A stretch of 64,000 nt of DNA from CAZUNO01 sp964621445 [NCBI: Candidatus Hadarchaeota archaeon]. GTDB lineage: Archaea > CAYQAE01 > CAYVLA01. The notes under the pieces are model-generated. The model was given only the letters and a program-made list of their open reading frames with translations, made no database searches and was not told where the DNA came from. The stretch lies in assembly GCA_964621445.1 (NCBI GenBank), contig CAZUNO010000010.1, positions 1 to 64,000 of the forward strand, given 5' to 3'. Shown piece by piece: positions 43,689-51,704 of this stretch (position 1 is the stretch's first letter; every line of letters begins with the position of its first letter). The translations under genes and the position numbers were made by a program.

Positions 43689-44894
43689 TTAGTTTTCGAT
43701 TTTTGTTTCAAGTCTTGTAGTAACTATCTCTGAGTAGAGTTTCCTTTTCACCATTAGTGACCAGATGATTACTCCACTGATAATTGAAATCGCGGTGACC
43801 GTCATCCATTCCGTTATATAGACCCAGCGCAAGGCCCTTTTCCTAAGCCTTGCGGAATCTTGAGAGAGTTCCGTTAACCCCTCTATAGCTTCCCTGATTG
43901 ATTCAATTGACTTCTGATACTCGCCGGACAGATAATAATTACTAGCAGTCCCTCTTTTGGCGTCCAAATTATCTATCTTGGTGTGAAGAGGGCCCGTATT
44001 GGCACCAAATTTGTCTATGAAATCAATTAATGATAGCATAAGGGCTTTCTGTTCACCATACTGGGTAAATGCAGATCTTAGAGCATTTGCAAGTTCAGGG
44101 TCCTCCGGGACAGGAACCTGGGATGTATAGTAGATGCTATTGATAACAAAATCAGCGAAATATTTCCAACCCCTCACCATTTTGGAGGAGACACAGTCCC
44201 ATCCCGCAGGAAGTGCCAATGTTCTACCCTCACCATAATCAGTTGAAACGATGGCATCCTGCTTTCCGTTCTTCCACCTGGCGTGCAGGACCGCCCCCGG
44301 CCGTGCCTCGACCACACCGAGGTTTCCCGGAGGACCACCGTAGGGCTGGCGTTCGAAACCTGGAAGACCAACCACCGGGGTTTCCTGGACTATTTCCACG
44401 TAGAGGGGGTTTTTAACCGTCTTCTCAAGTATAACGTCAATGGGCCAAGCATCATATATTGGCGATTTCATCCAGTCCCATGGACAATTACATGCCTCTA
44501 TGATATTGCAGCTATGATACCCCATTTCAACTAGGACAAGCCCCAGTCCCGAATCATATATTGCGTCATGTATCCACATCTGTTGGAAATCGGTGAAAAT
44601 CCCAGGCCGGGCGTCGAGGTACTTTATGGAGTCTATCGACTCAATCATTCTTTTTTCCGTGCGTGGAAATATGGTGCGAACGTATCTCCTGGCTTCATCC
44701 GGGGGTGCACTCACACCAGATCTAATGGTGCCAAAGTGGTGGATCCTGGGATCGGATTGAATCACACTCATCACATACTTGTTCTGCCCGTTCTGCTCTC
44801 CAACCACTAGAATGCGAATTCTGCCGGTATTGGGATCGACCTTCGGCCCAGCTAGAGCCGGATGAATAAGGATTAGGAGACAGAGGATTACCAT
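43689..44894 (-). CDS. P-family membrane protein 7
   Basis: About 401 residues from ATG 44894 (MVILCLLILIHPALA); the open frame extends to 44972 but only the later ATG gives a normal signal peptide. Closely related to P6: GRIRILVVGEQN, TIFPRT, FTDFQQMWIHDAI, LVEMGYHSC, YDAWPIDVI, VEARPGAVLHARWKNG, STDYGEGRTLALP, VPVPEDPELANALR, FIDKFGANTGP, hairpin (YLSGEYQKSIESI) and membrane helix ending WSLMVKRKLYSEIVTTRL. It follows the partner gene by 25 bases. Its GATase-like elbow region has no catalytic Cys. Function unknown. Confidence 0.8.
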   Translation of the reverse strand: MVILCLLILIHPALAGPKVDPNTGRIRILVVGEQNGQNKYVMSVIQSDPRIHHFGTIRSGVSAPPDEARRYVRTIFPRTEKRMIESIDSIKYLDARPGIFTDFQQMWIHDAIYDSGLGLVLVEMGYHSCNIIEACNCPWDWMKSPIYDAWPIDVILEKTVKNPLYVEIVQETPVVGLPGFERQPYGGPPGNLGVVEARPGAVLHARWKNGKQDAIVSTDYGEGRTLALPAGWDCVSSKMVRGWKYFADFVINSIYYTSQVPVPEDPELANALRSAFTQYGEQKALMLSLIDFIDKFGANTGPLHTKIDNLDAKRGTASNYYLSGEYQKSIESIREAIEGLTELSQDSARLRKRALRWVYITEWMTVTAISIISGVIIWSLMVKRKLYSEIVTTRLETKIEN

Positions 44895-44919
44895 AGAAGA
44901 TGATTTGACATGTGTAATC

Positions 44920-45771
44920 TTAGACTCCCTCCGATGACAGGAAACTGGGTAATGAAGTTTGATACTCTCCATTCGTAAAAATCAACACAAGGTGCAGCAT
45001 GCTTTTCCTGGTGGGGACCATGGCCGGGTTGATAGCAAAGCTAATGAAGATCTGGTCCTCCTTTTCTAGACCGTCGAAAATCAGCTCTCCTACAGGAGGC
45101 GCCTTTTCCATCCTTATGCTGGTCCCCTGCTCAGATACCCTCTGTGAAAACCTAGTTAGATTTTCGTTTCTCTGAATCGTAATATCTATTATGGATCGAT
45201 TTCGGTGGAGGAAAAAATCCCGGCTGCCGCGGAAATACTGGAAACCACCACCCTCTCCTTTGGGATTGAGGAATACATGCCCGGTGTGAAGCGTTCGAGT
45301 AACGGGATTGGGGGCAATCACCCTATGGGGATCGGTCAAATCGTGGACCATCCCCTGGTAATTAGTACCATGGCCAAAAATCTCGAATTCCGTTTCAATA
45401 GTTCTATTCCGAACATGAGGGTAGTTTTCCATGCTGGAAATCATGGAATTTAACTCGGGGATTTCCAGGAATAATTCTGACCAGGAGATATTCTGGGAAC
45501 GGTTTGTTTGGGGTAGAAGAGATGTCTTATTCTCAAGGCATAGAAAGCTAATCTCAAGGCGCTCAATTGGTTTTCGTGCGACAAGACCAAGACTATAGGC
45601 GTAGCGTCCTTCCTCATTCGGAATCCTATAACCCGAATGGACTGTGGGTAGATTCCATCCATGCTTAAGGACCTCTATGGGTTCCTCGGGTTTCTCGCCC
45701 ACGAAAAGGACGAATGCCGCCGTGGATACCACCAGGGCGATGATGATAATGCCGAGAAGTCGTCTATCCAT
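44920..45771 (-). CDS. Signal-anchored partner protein, copy B
   Basis: About 283 residues from ATG 45771 (MDRRLLGIIIIAL); an upstream in-frame start at 45846 would give a non-hydrophobic 25-residue leader and is unlikely. ATG overlaps the stop of the ThuA-like gene by eight bases (ATGGATAG), so translation is coupled. N-terminal anchor at 5-24, then an extracellular region homologous to 15754-16593 (see there), with NxT/S-rich stretches such as NKTS, NRSQ, NRT, NRSI and NLT, suggesting a glycosylated surface protein. It lies between the ThuA-like gene and P7. Confidence 0.75.
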   Translation of the reverse strand: MDRRLLGIIIIALVVSTAAFVLFVGEKPEEPIEVLKHGWNLPTVHSGYRIPNEEGRYAYSLGLVARKPIERLEISFLCLENKTSLLPQTNRSQNISWSELFLEIPELNSMISSMENYPHVRNRTIETEFEIFGHGTNYQGMVHDLTDPHRVIAPNPVTRTLHTGHVFLNPKGEGGGFQYFRGSRDFFLHRNRSIIDITIQRNENLTRFSQRVSEQGTSIRMEKAPPVGELIFDGLEKEDQIFISFAINPAMVPTRKSMLHLVLIFTNGEYQTSLPSFLSSEGV

Positions 45772-46765
45772 TGTCGAGATCACCCTGGCGTGAAGTTGAT
45801 GTAAAGCAGTATCTATATACCATAGCCAGTGTTGCTCCCACGGCAAGGATCACCAGCGCATATCTCAGATAAAGAATTTGCTTTTGGTTTTCCGACGCCC
45901 TCCTTACTTGATCCTTGACCTGCATCATTTCCTCTTCATAATCGGTTGAGTCGGATTCCCACTGGGTAGATTTGTCCTGATATCGATTCTCTCGATTCCA
46001 TGCATAAAGGACCGAATTGGAGAACAATATTCTGAATTCTTCTTGGGAGGTGAAATGACCGAAATATGTTGGAACATCCGGAATTGAATCTCCGGTAAAA
46101 CCGGCAAATGTAATGCATGTACCTTGGGATTCGTGGACTAGCAGAGCGGGGGCCCCGCGGGTCGATTCCCGATAAAGGACCGTGACATCGTTCTCGTTTC
46201 CCGGGGGAACAAGCTCCCCGGTTTCCTTATCTATATGCATGATTATTCTTTGAGTCCGTATTGAGAAGGATCCAATATCCTGGTTTATTTTATTCCTCTC
46301 ATCAATATTCAGTGTGTGGGAAAATGTACCGGAGTTCCTATCGTATTCACCGGTCAAGTAGTAACTTGCATTTAGGGCAAACACGTCATTACTGGCATTG
46401 CGCGTTGTTGACTGCCAGCCCGCAAAACCCATTCCGATGATTCCTCCACCTTCATCAAAGAAGGTTTTGAGATGTTCCCCCATTCCCTCGTCCTTATCGT
46501 GATTAAAGACTCCAACCAAAACCTTGACATAGGGAAAATAGATCATGGCTCTAAACAGTTCTGGGTCCGAAAGCACGATCACTTCGGCTTCAAGCCTTGA
46601 ATCTGACCTGATGATATTGGCCAACTCTTCTCCATAACCTCTATTTCCTTGAGAATAGATGAGGACCAAAGGCATAGGGTCCCCTGTTTTCTCCCCAAAA
46701 GCAGCGATCGGAAATAATGAAGAAAGGGCAAACAGGCAAAGGAATATGCTGACCAGGCTTTTCAC
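45764..46765 (-). CDS. ThuA-like single-pass membrane protein, copy B
   Basis: 333 residues from GTG 46765, with a TATA-like ATACTTAAAAA about 30 bases upstream. Signal peptide ends near AFG-EK. Ectodomain starts PLVLIYSQGNRGYGEELANII, has VKVLVGVFNHDKDEG and FFDEGGGIIGMGFAGW, the ThuA/amidotransferase-like pattern without catalytic Cys; then FILFSNSVLYAWNRENR, similar to VTLFTNSVLWASGNAR in copy A. A coiled coil (about 270-300) leads to a C-terminal membrane helix. First gene of the operon with partner B, P7 and P6, overlapped by partner B. Confidence 0.75.
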   Translation of the reverse strand: MKSLVSIFLCLFALSSLFPIAAFGEKTGDPMPLVLIYSQGNRGYGEELANIIRSDSRLEAEVIVLSDPELFRAMIYFPYVKVLVGVFNHDKDEGMGEHLKTFFDEGGGIIGMGFAGWQSTTRNASNDVFALNASYYLTGEYDRNSGTFSHTLNIDERNKINQDIGSFSIRTQRIIMHIDKETGELVPPGNENDVTVLYRESTRGAPALLVHESQGTCITFAGFTGDSIPDVPTYFGHFTSQEEFRILFSNSVLYAWNRENRYQDKSTQWESDSTDYEEEMMQVKDQVRRASENQKQILYLRYALVILAVGATLAMVYRYCFTSTSRQGDLDNG

Positions 46766-46791
46766 GTTCTCGAGGTGGCTTTCTCCTCATT

Positions 46792-46802
46792 TTTAAGTAT
46801 TG
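46792..46802 (-). promoter_or_regulatory. TATA box for the four-gene surface operon
   Basis: On the minus strand ATACTTAAAAA is centred about 30 bases before the GTG at 46765, consistent with a short-leader or leaderless message for the ThuA-like, partner, P7 and P6 unit. Confidence 0.4.
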
Positions 46803-46875
46803 CTGGGATCATCCCTCAAATAAGCTTCAGAAATAGCGGACTCTGCATTTTTTTTGTTACCCTATGCGAATTCAA

Positions 46876-47760
46876 TCAGGTCCCCACGATCAATTTCCTG
46901 GTGTAAGATAGTGATCTGCTGGCTAGCCTGTCTAGGTTGTCCTCCGAGGTTCCTCCTTCCACCGTGGAGCACATCTCGTATGAGAGGAATCCATCGAAAC
47001 CGACCTCCTTAAGTGAGTTTATGAAGGTCCCATAATCGACGGCTCCAGTTCCCATGGGCACGGCTAGGACCCGTCTAAATGTGAAGTAGTCGCCTTTACT
47101 CCGTCCATACACGAACCTATAGTCGCTGGTATGGCTGTGCATGATCAAGTCACCACACTTCCGGACGGACTTGGAGAGGTTCTCCCCCCTCTCAGCCAGG
47201 AGAGGGGCATCTAAAATTACTCCAAGAGATTTTGACCCGATCTCTTTAACCAGAGCCAATATCTCATCGGTGTACGAAGCCAGTGAGGAGTGATTCTGGA
47301 GCCCGATTCTGACCCCCTTATCACCGGCCATGTCACAAGCTTCACCCAGGCTTTCCACCATCCAGCTCCACTGCTTTTCGAAGGGAACCCCAGGATGCCG
47401 GTACCCGGAGTAGACCCTGACAAGGGGGCAATTCAATTCTCTAGCCATGTCCAGAACGGAATCCAGGTACACGAGTTCCTTCTCCAGTGGGGCCATATCC
47501 GGATGCTCCATTCCCCGCGAGAAATCATGATAGCTTGCGAGACATGATATTTCTAGCCCTGATGACTCTACCTCATCTCTAATCTCGGTTAGCTCGGACC
47601 GACTGAAGTCCAAGGGAGACAAATGAGGCCGCTTTGCCATTAATTCTATACCGTCAAAGCCCAATTTCTGAGCTTTTCGAATGAATTCCGAGACTGATAG
47701 TACAGTCTCCGCTCCCCATACGCCGGAATATCCTACAGAATGCAAAGCAACCTTCATCAT
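46876..47760 (-). CDS. TIM-barrel sugar phosphate isomerase/epimerase
   Basis: 294 residues, full length for the xylose-isomerase-like barrel. The strands read MKVALHSVGY, GFDGIELMAKRPH, ISCLASYHDF, PLVRVYSGY, VRIGLQNHSSL, LGVILDAPLL, IMHSHTSDYR, and FLSYEMCS with the usual Glu. The metal site would be E, D/N, H and E at these strand ends, with N rather than Glu in LQNH. Substrate not known. It stands on its own, between the operon promoter and alaX copy 2. Confidence 0.88.
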   Translation of the reverse strand: MMKVALHSVGYSGVWGAETVLSVSEFIRKAQKLGFDGIELMAKRPHLSPLDFSRSELTEIRDEVESSGLEISCLASYHDFSRGMEHPDMAPLEKELVYLDSVLDMARELNCPLVRVYSGYRHPGVPFEKQWSWMVESLGEACDMAGDKGVRIGLQNHSSLASYTDEILALVKEIGSKSLGVILDAPLLAERGENLSKSVRKCGDLIMHSHTSDYRFVYGRSKGDYFTFRRVLAVPMGTGAVDYGTFINSLKEVGFDGFLSYEMCSTVEGGTSEDNLDRLASRSLSYTRKLIVGT

Positions 47761-47946
47761 ATCGCCATCTAATTATTACCCAACTAATTTGAAAAGCTTG
47801 CCCCTGGACCTCTTAGCATATACCATTTGAATCTAGTATAGGATCATATCATCACTTACCCCGGTATACCTGCAATAATGATATTGAGGAGGGATACAGG
47901 CCTGGGAACAAAGTACTGCTAGATTAAAGTTCTGGGAGGATCAACT

Positions 47947-48675
47947 TCATTTCAATCTGTAGTATATCCTCCGATTATTCTTTCCCTTGTTCTTTGCTTT
48001 TATGAAGACAACCTCCCCAACTTCCTTAAGGTTTCGGACATGGCAACCGCCATCAGCCTGTTTATCGATCCCTTCTATCTCGACAATTCTCAACTTCTCT
48101 ATCTTGGGTGGAAGAGCCGAGGCCAGCTTAACCACTTCCGGTATTTTCATGGCTTCGGACCTGGGTAGCCAATAGGAGTTCACCGGTATATCCTGCTTGA
48201 AAAGTTCATTGGCTCGATCGATATACTCTTGGAACATATCCTTGTCAAAATCCTCAAGATCAAAATCAAACCTGCTCCTATCAACCTCGATATTATTTCC
48301 TGTAACCAGAGCTCCCGTTTCCTGGCAGATGAGAGATATGAGAGCATGTGCCGCGGTGTGACTACGCATCAGAGTATGACGTCTATCCCAGTCAAGGATG
48401 CATTTGACCTCATCTCCTGCCTCAAGGCCTTCCCTGTTTACCTCATGTGAAATTTTGCCGGAGAATTTGCCAACGTACTCCACTTCAAAAATTTCCTCCC
48501 CCCTGATTATTTTTCCTTTGTCATAGTCAACCCCTCCGCTCTTCGGGTAGAATATTGTTCTGTCCAGAACAACGTACTTATCATCCTTTACCGACTTCAC
48601 TGTCGACTTGCATTCTCGCTTGTAGCAATCCTGGAGGTACAAAGGGATATCCGCCGGCGGTTCACAGCCTTTCAT
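47947..48675 (-). CDS. alaX: Alanyl-tRNA editing protein AlaX, copy 2
   Basis: About 242 residues from ATG 48675 (MKGCEPPADIP); the frame is open to 48708. Zinc ligands HTAAHALIS and GGCHVRN, with YPKSGGVDYDKG in the place of the GGGQP motif. That glycine motif is degenerate compared with copy 1, so the substrate preference may differ. It corrects mischarged tRNA-Ala. It is divergent from the creatininase gene, with only about 140 bases between starts. Confidence 0.88.
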   Translation of the reverse strand: MKGCEPPADIPLYLQDCYKRECKSTVKSVKDDKYVVLDRTIFYPKSGGVDYDKGKIIRGEEIFEVEYVGKFSGKISHEVNREGLEAGDEVKCILDWDRRHTLMRSHTAAHALISLICQETGALVTGNNIEVDRSRFDFDLEDFDKDMFQEYIDRANELFKQDIPVNSYWLPRSEAMKIPEVVKLASALPPKIEKLRIVEIEGIDKQADGGCHVRNLKEVGEVVFIKAKNKGKNNRRIYYRLK

Positions 48676-48818
48676 AATTCTTCCTCGTAAGTAGAGCGAT
48701 TTGAACACAAATAGATTTTACCGTCCTTATGGCATGTAACCTTAATTCCGGGGCGTTATTGGGAGCAACGCAACAGAGAAATAGGACCCTTTTCGGAGAA
48801 GTCATTGGAGAATCAGAG

Positions 48819-49640
48819 ATGGATCTCGAAGTAAGATATCATATGATGCGCCCCGAACAGGTGGTAGAACGACGAAGAGATTGTCCCGTTGCCTATATCC
48901 CGATTGGTAATCTCGAGTGGCATGGCGTCCATAACCCTATGGGTTCCGATACCTTACAGGCCGAGGGTTTAGCCATAATGTGTGCCCAAAAAGGGGGAGG
49001 ATTGGTCTTTCCCCCATTATATTATGGAGAGAGCAGACTGGAGTCCTTGATGGAAGCCACCTCCTCCGACAGAGGGGAAATCGCCAGGGGAATGGAACTT
49101 TCACCGGATAACTTTTCTCCGCAATGTCACCCCTTTGGCAAGACCGAGCAGGTTTTAAATTATCAGAAACTCCTAATCCACATCCTGGCAGAGGCCGAAT
49201 CATTGGGTTTTGAATTGGGGGTCCTCGTAGCCGGGCACTATCCGTTAATAGACCATGCGAGGTCAGCGGTGCTCATCTTCAATCAAAGACACTATAGTAA
49301 GCGCCAGGGAATGCTGGCCTGGGCCTTTGTGGACTATCTTTTGATAAACGAACAATATCCTGAAGCCGGTGATCATGCCGGCGGTTGGGAAACCTCTCAC
49401 CTGCTAGCTCTACACCCTGACTCGGTGGAATTGGATGCACTTCCACCGAATGGGGAGAAAATCGTTGGTACTGGGTGGTCGATGGATCCCAGAGATTCAA
49501 ACGCCAGCTTTGGAAGGGAAACCCTGGAAGCAGCAGCCGAAATCGCGGTCCGGAAGGTTAAGCATAGGCTTGAAAATAAACATATTTACCGCCAACATGG
49601 CTGTTCACTACAGGAGGGGTTGTGGAAGGAGAAAGATTGA
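48819..49640 (+). CDS. Creatininase family amidohydrolase
   Basis: About 273 residues from ATG 48819, preceded by GGAGAATCAGAG; the frame is open to 48729. Family landmarks are IPIGNLEWHGVHNPMGSDTLQAEGLA (metal-binding E, H and D), VLVAGHYPLIDH (His) and GDHAGGWETSHLLALHP (E in GGWET). These proteins cleave cyclic or amide bonds in a zinc-binding site; in archaea they include ArfB-like formamide hydrolases of flavin synthesis. The substrate here is open. It is followed 47 bases later by the archaemetzincin gene. Confidence 0.88.
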   Translation: MDLEVRYHMMRPEQVVERRRDCPVAYIPIGNLEWHGVHNPMGSDTLQAEGLAIMCAQKGGGLVFPPLYYGESRLESLMEATSSDRGEIARGMELSPDNFSPQCHPFGKTEQVLNYQKLLIHILAEAESLGFELGVLVAGHYPLIDHARSAVLIFNQRHYSKRQGMLAWAFVDYLLINEQYPEAGDHAGGWETSHLLALHPDSVELDALPPNGEKIVGTGWSMDPRDSNASFGRETLEAAAEIAVRKVKHRLENKHIYRQHGCSLQEGLWKEKD

Positions 49641-49687
49641 TCCTTTTATCTCCATTAAATCCAGTTTAGAGATGAGGGGATGAAGCA

Positions 49688-50233
49688 TTGAACTTGACGC
49701 TGCTACCGCTAGGAGATCCGGCTTCAAATGTCCTGGACATGCTCTGTATTGGTGTGCCCAGATGCTTCTACTCGATTTTCACGACCTGCAAGATCCAAGA
49801 AGAACAGGACCTCCCAGGGGATGCATACAACCCGGATCGGAATCAATATGATTCCTCAATTGTATTGAACAACATTGGGCATACCCCCGAATTGCCAAAA
49901 TCAGGTAAGCTATTAGGTGTCACCCAACGTGATATGTATGCTGGAGATCTCAATTTCGTGTTCGGCCAGGCCCAATGCCCGGGCTCTATAGCCGTGATCT
50001 CCACCCATCGTTTAATTGATACTGATAGGGAAGGGCTATTTCTGGAACGAAATTTGAAGGAGGCCACACACGAGATAGGGCACACTTTTGGTTTAAGACA
50101 CTGCTCCAATCAAAGATGCGCCATGAGTTTTTCCAACTCCATCCTGGATGTTGACAGAAAGCTGCCCCTTTTTTGCGCGAATTGCAGGAATATGTTGGGT
50201 CTAGAATCAAAAAGTAACGCGACATGTTCATAA
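49688..50233 (+). CDS. amzA: Archaemetzincin
   Basis: 181 residues from TTG 49688, with GAGGGGATGA as ribosome site. The metzincin motif HEIGHTFGLRHC (three zinc His) is followed by a Cys-rich second zinc site (QRCAMSF, LFCANCRNML), the combination defining the archaemetzincin family, and the length is normal. It is a cytoplasmic zinc-dependent protease of unknown physiological substrate. The C-terminal CxxC close completes the structural zinc site. Confidence 0.95.
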   Translation: MNLTLLPLGDPASNVLDMLCIGVPRCFYSIFTTCKIQEEQDLPGDAYNPDRNQYDSSIVLNNIGHTPELPKSGKLLGVTQRDMYAGDLNFVFGQAQCPGSIAVISTHRLIDTDREGLFLERNLKEATHEIGHTFGLRHCSNQRCAMSFSNSILDVDRKLPLFCANCRNMLGLESKSNATCS

Positions 50234-50284
50234 CAATAATACTTTAGAAACATACTAAAATATTCAATATAATGCAATAATACG

Positions 50285-50316
50285 GATAAATACGCCAAAT
50301 TCTTGGCGTATTTATC
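50285..50316. repeat. Perfect 14-base inverted repeat
   Basis: GATAAATACGCCAA (50285-50298) is followed by a 4-base loop and its exact complement (50303-50316), then ATTTTTC. It lies 52 bases after the archaemetzincin stop and just before a strong TATA element, so it may be a transcript end or an operator. Confidence 0.8.
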
Positions 50317-50334
50317 ATTTTTCACACTAAAATT

Positions 50335-50350
50335 CCGAAATATTTATAAG
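50335..50350 (+). promoter_or_regulatory. BRE/TATA promoter of candidate RNA
   Basis: CCGAAATATTTATAAG has a BRE-like CCGAAA next to a TTTATAAG TATA box. The expected start about 25 bases later is near 50371, which is where the closing helix of the candidate RNA begins. No convincing protein gene follows. Confidence 0.55.
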
Positions 50351-50369
50351 ATAGTAGGCAACTCTCAAT

Positions 50370-50501
50370 ACGAGGATCCGACAGGGTGGATCTGGAGCAA
50401 TCGGCCATGCAGACCAGCCTCAGTATGTGCCCAAATGAAGTGCCTAACGGAACCTTCGGAGAAGACACTCAAAGGCTGGTCAACCACGCCCCCCTCCTCG
50501 T
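50370..50501 (+). ncRNA. Candidate structured non-coding RNA
   Basis: About 130 bases without a credible gene, behind a strong TATA element. Nested helices can be drawn by hand: 50370-50376 with 50495-50501 (ACGAGGA/TCCTCGT, 7 pairs), 50386-50389 with 50484-50487 (GTGG/CCAC), 50412-50420 with 50473-50481 (GACCAGCCT/AGGCTGGTC, 9 pairs) and 50439-50442 with 50466-50469, closing a region with a C-TTCG-G tetraloop. The predicted 5' end coincides with the outermost helix. It does not match the conserved cores I know of 5S rRNA, SRP RNA or RNase P RNA. Confidence 0.5.
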
Positions 50502-50613
50502 CTGCCTAGTTCTCGGCTTCTTGTTTCCCTCCCTGCGATAATAGAACTCCCTTCCCTGAAACCAAATGCAGGGCCGCCCTGCCGTGATCCCCACTTCGAT
50601 CCAGACCCAATTT
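50502..50613. other. Remainder of intergenic region
   Basis: Together with 50234-50369 this completes the 380-base gap between archaemetzincin and the sialidase-like gene. A C/T-rich stretch is seen, but no open frame, repeat or clear signal. Confidence 0.4.
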
Positions 50614-51660
50614 CTATAGGGAGATTATCTCATCCTTAGCGAGGATATATCCTCTTATCTGGGCCTTTGGAGCATCGTCAACGATGTAATTAACGATGAG
50701 GATGGAGTCATCTTCCCTAATACACCACCCAGTGTACCCGGTGTCCGGAGAGGTGCTTCTATCATAATCTATGGGAAATATGCGACCTCCCGCACCATCT
50801 TCTAATCCGTCAAATAGCATCCCGGGGTCCATGATAGCTCCAAGAACTAGGGTGTTCTTCATCCCTTGTCCTATGTAGCATCTGTAGGTCACAAGAACCT
50901 TTTCTTTCCACCACTCGGCAACCGGTCTGTGGCATCCAGGTAGAGGAAGGGTTTCCGGCTTTTCCCATTCCCCCAGTTCCGGTTTCAATATGGCTTTGTA
51001 TCCGGGTCGACCTAGGCCGGAGTTCTCCCTCATGATAAATAAAAGGCTCCCTTCATGATTCAAAAGCGATCCCTCACATAGGTTCAGATCCGGATCAGCG
51101 GCCACGATTGTCGGCTGACACCAGTTCTTCCCATCAGATGATGTCCAGAGCAACTGTCGAAGATTTCCCGTATATGGTGAGAGATCATGAGTTCCCAGAG
51201 CTAAGGTGCCATCGGGAAGATCTCTCACCTTGTCCGGAACGATGCCCTGAACGCCGGTAGGTTCTGGTCCTTGCCAATTCTGACCGTCATTGCTCCACCA
51301 CAGGTATACCTCAAATTCCCGGGTGGTTCTTTCGGATTCCGGCCATTTTGTTAAATCGCAAGCCAAAACAAAACGATCCCCCATAACCTGCGAAATTCGA
51401 GGGCAGTTCCATCCTGCAGTCTTATTCACCGAGCCTCTGGTCTCGGATATTATCTTTCTCCGGGTCCAGGTGGAACCGCCATCGGTACTGGATCTGGTGA
51501 CGATGCGAGTAAAATTACCTGGTACATGTCCCTGGCTCTCGCGATAAACGCAGACCAGAGTTCCGTCATTCAAACTAACAACATCAGGAAAGCACTCGTA
51601 AACCGAGTCATTCCTGGATATCGTAAAGTACTCCAAGAGTACACCGTTACTCAGAAGCAT
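50614..51660 (-). CDS. Sialidase-like beta-propeller (BNR/Asp-box)
   Basis: 348 residues, six-bladed propeller of the sialidase superfamily. The Asp box is SSTDGGSTWT near residue 41; others are degenerate (WSNDGQNWQG, TSSDGKNWCQP). YECFPDVVSLNDGTLVCVYRES at the start is the usual first blade, and DDSILIVNYIVDD a late one. Catalytic arginines of true sialidases were not traced, so this may be a related propeller hydrolase. It lacks a signal peptide. Divergent from the GH2 gene, with the two starts 44 bases apart, so regulation may be shared. Confidence 0.75.
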   Translation of the reverse strand: MLLSNGVLLEYFTISRNDSVYECFPDVVSLNDGTLVCVYRESQGHVPGNFTRIVTRSSTDGGSTWTRRKIISETRGSVNKTAGWNCPRISQVMGDRFVLACDLTKWPESERTTREFEVYLWWSNDGQNWQGPEPTGVQGIVPDKVRDLPDGTLALGTHDLSPYTGNLRQLLWTSSDGKNWCQPTIVAADPDLNLCEGSLLNHEGSLLFIMRENSGLGRPGYKAILKPELGEWEKPETLPLPGCHRPVAEWWKEKVLVTYRCYIGQGMKNTLVLGAIMDPGMLFDGLEDGAGGRIFPIDYDRSTSPDTGYTGWCIREDDSILIVNYIVDDAPKAQIRGYILAKDEIISL

Positions 51661-51704
51661 CCAGACTAATCACCTTTTTGTGTGATCGCCCTGAGAGTCA
51701 GGCC

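Noticed and set aside
50370-50501. 5S rRNA, SRP RNA or RNase P RNA
   Set aside because: The conserved cores of these RNAs, as I know them, are not present.
50303-50509. Open frame of 68 codons (MAYLSFF) over the RNA candidate
   Set aside because: It begins inside the inverted repeat, upstream of the TATA element, and has no domain character.
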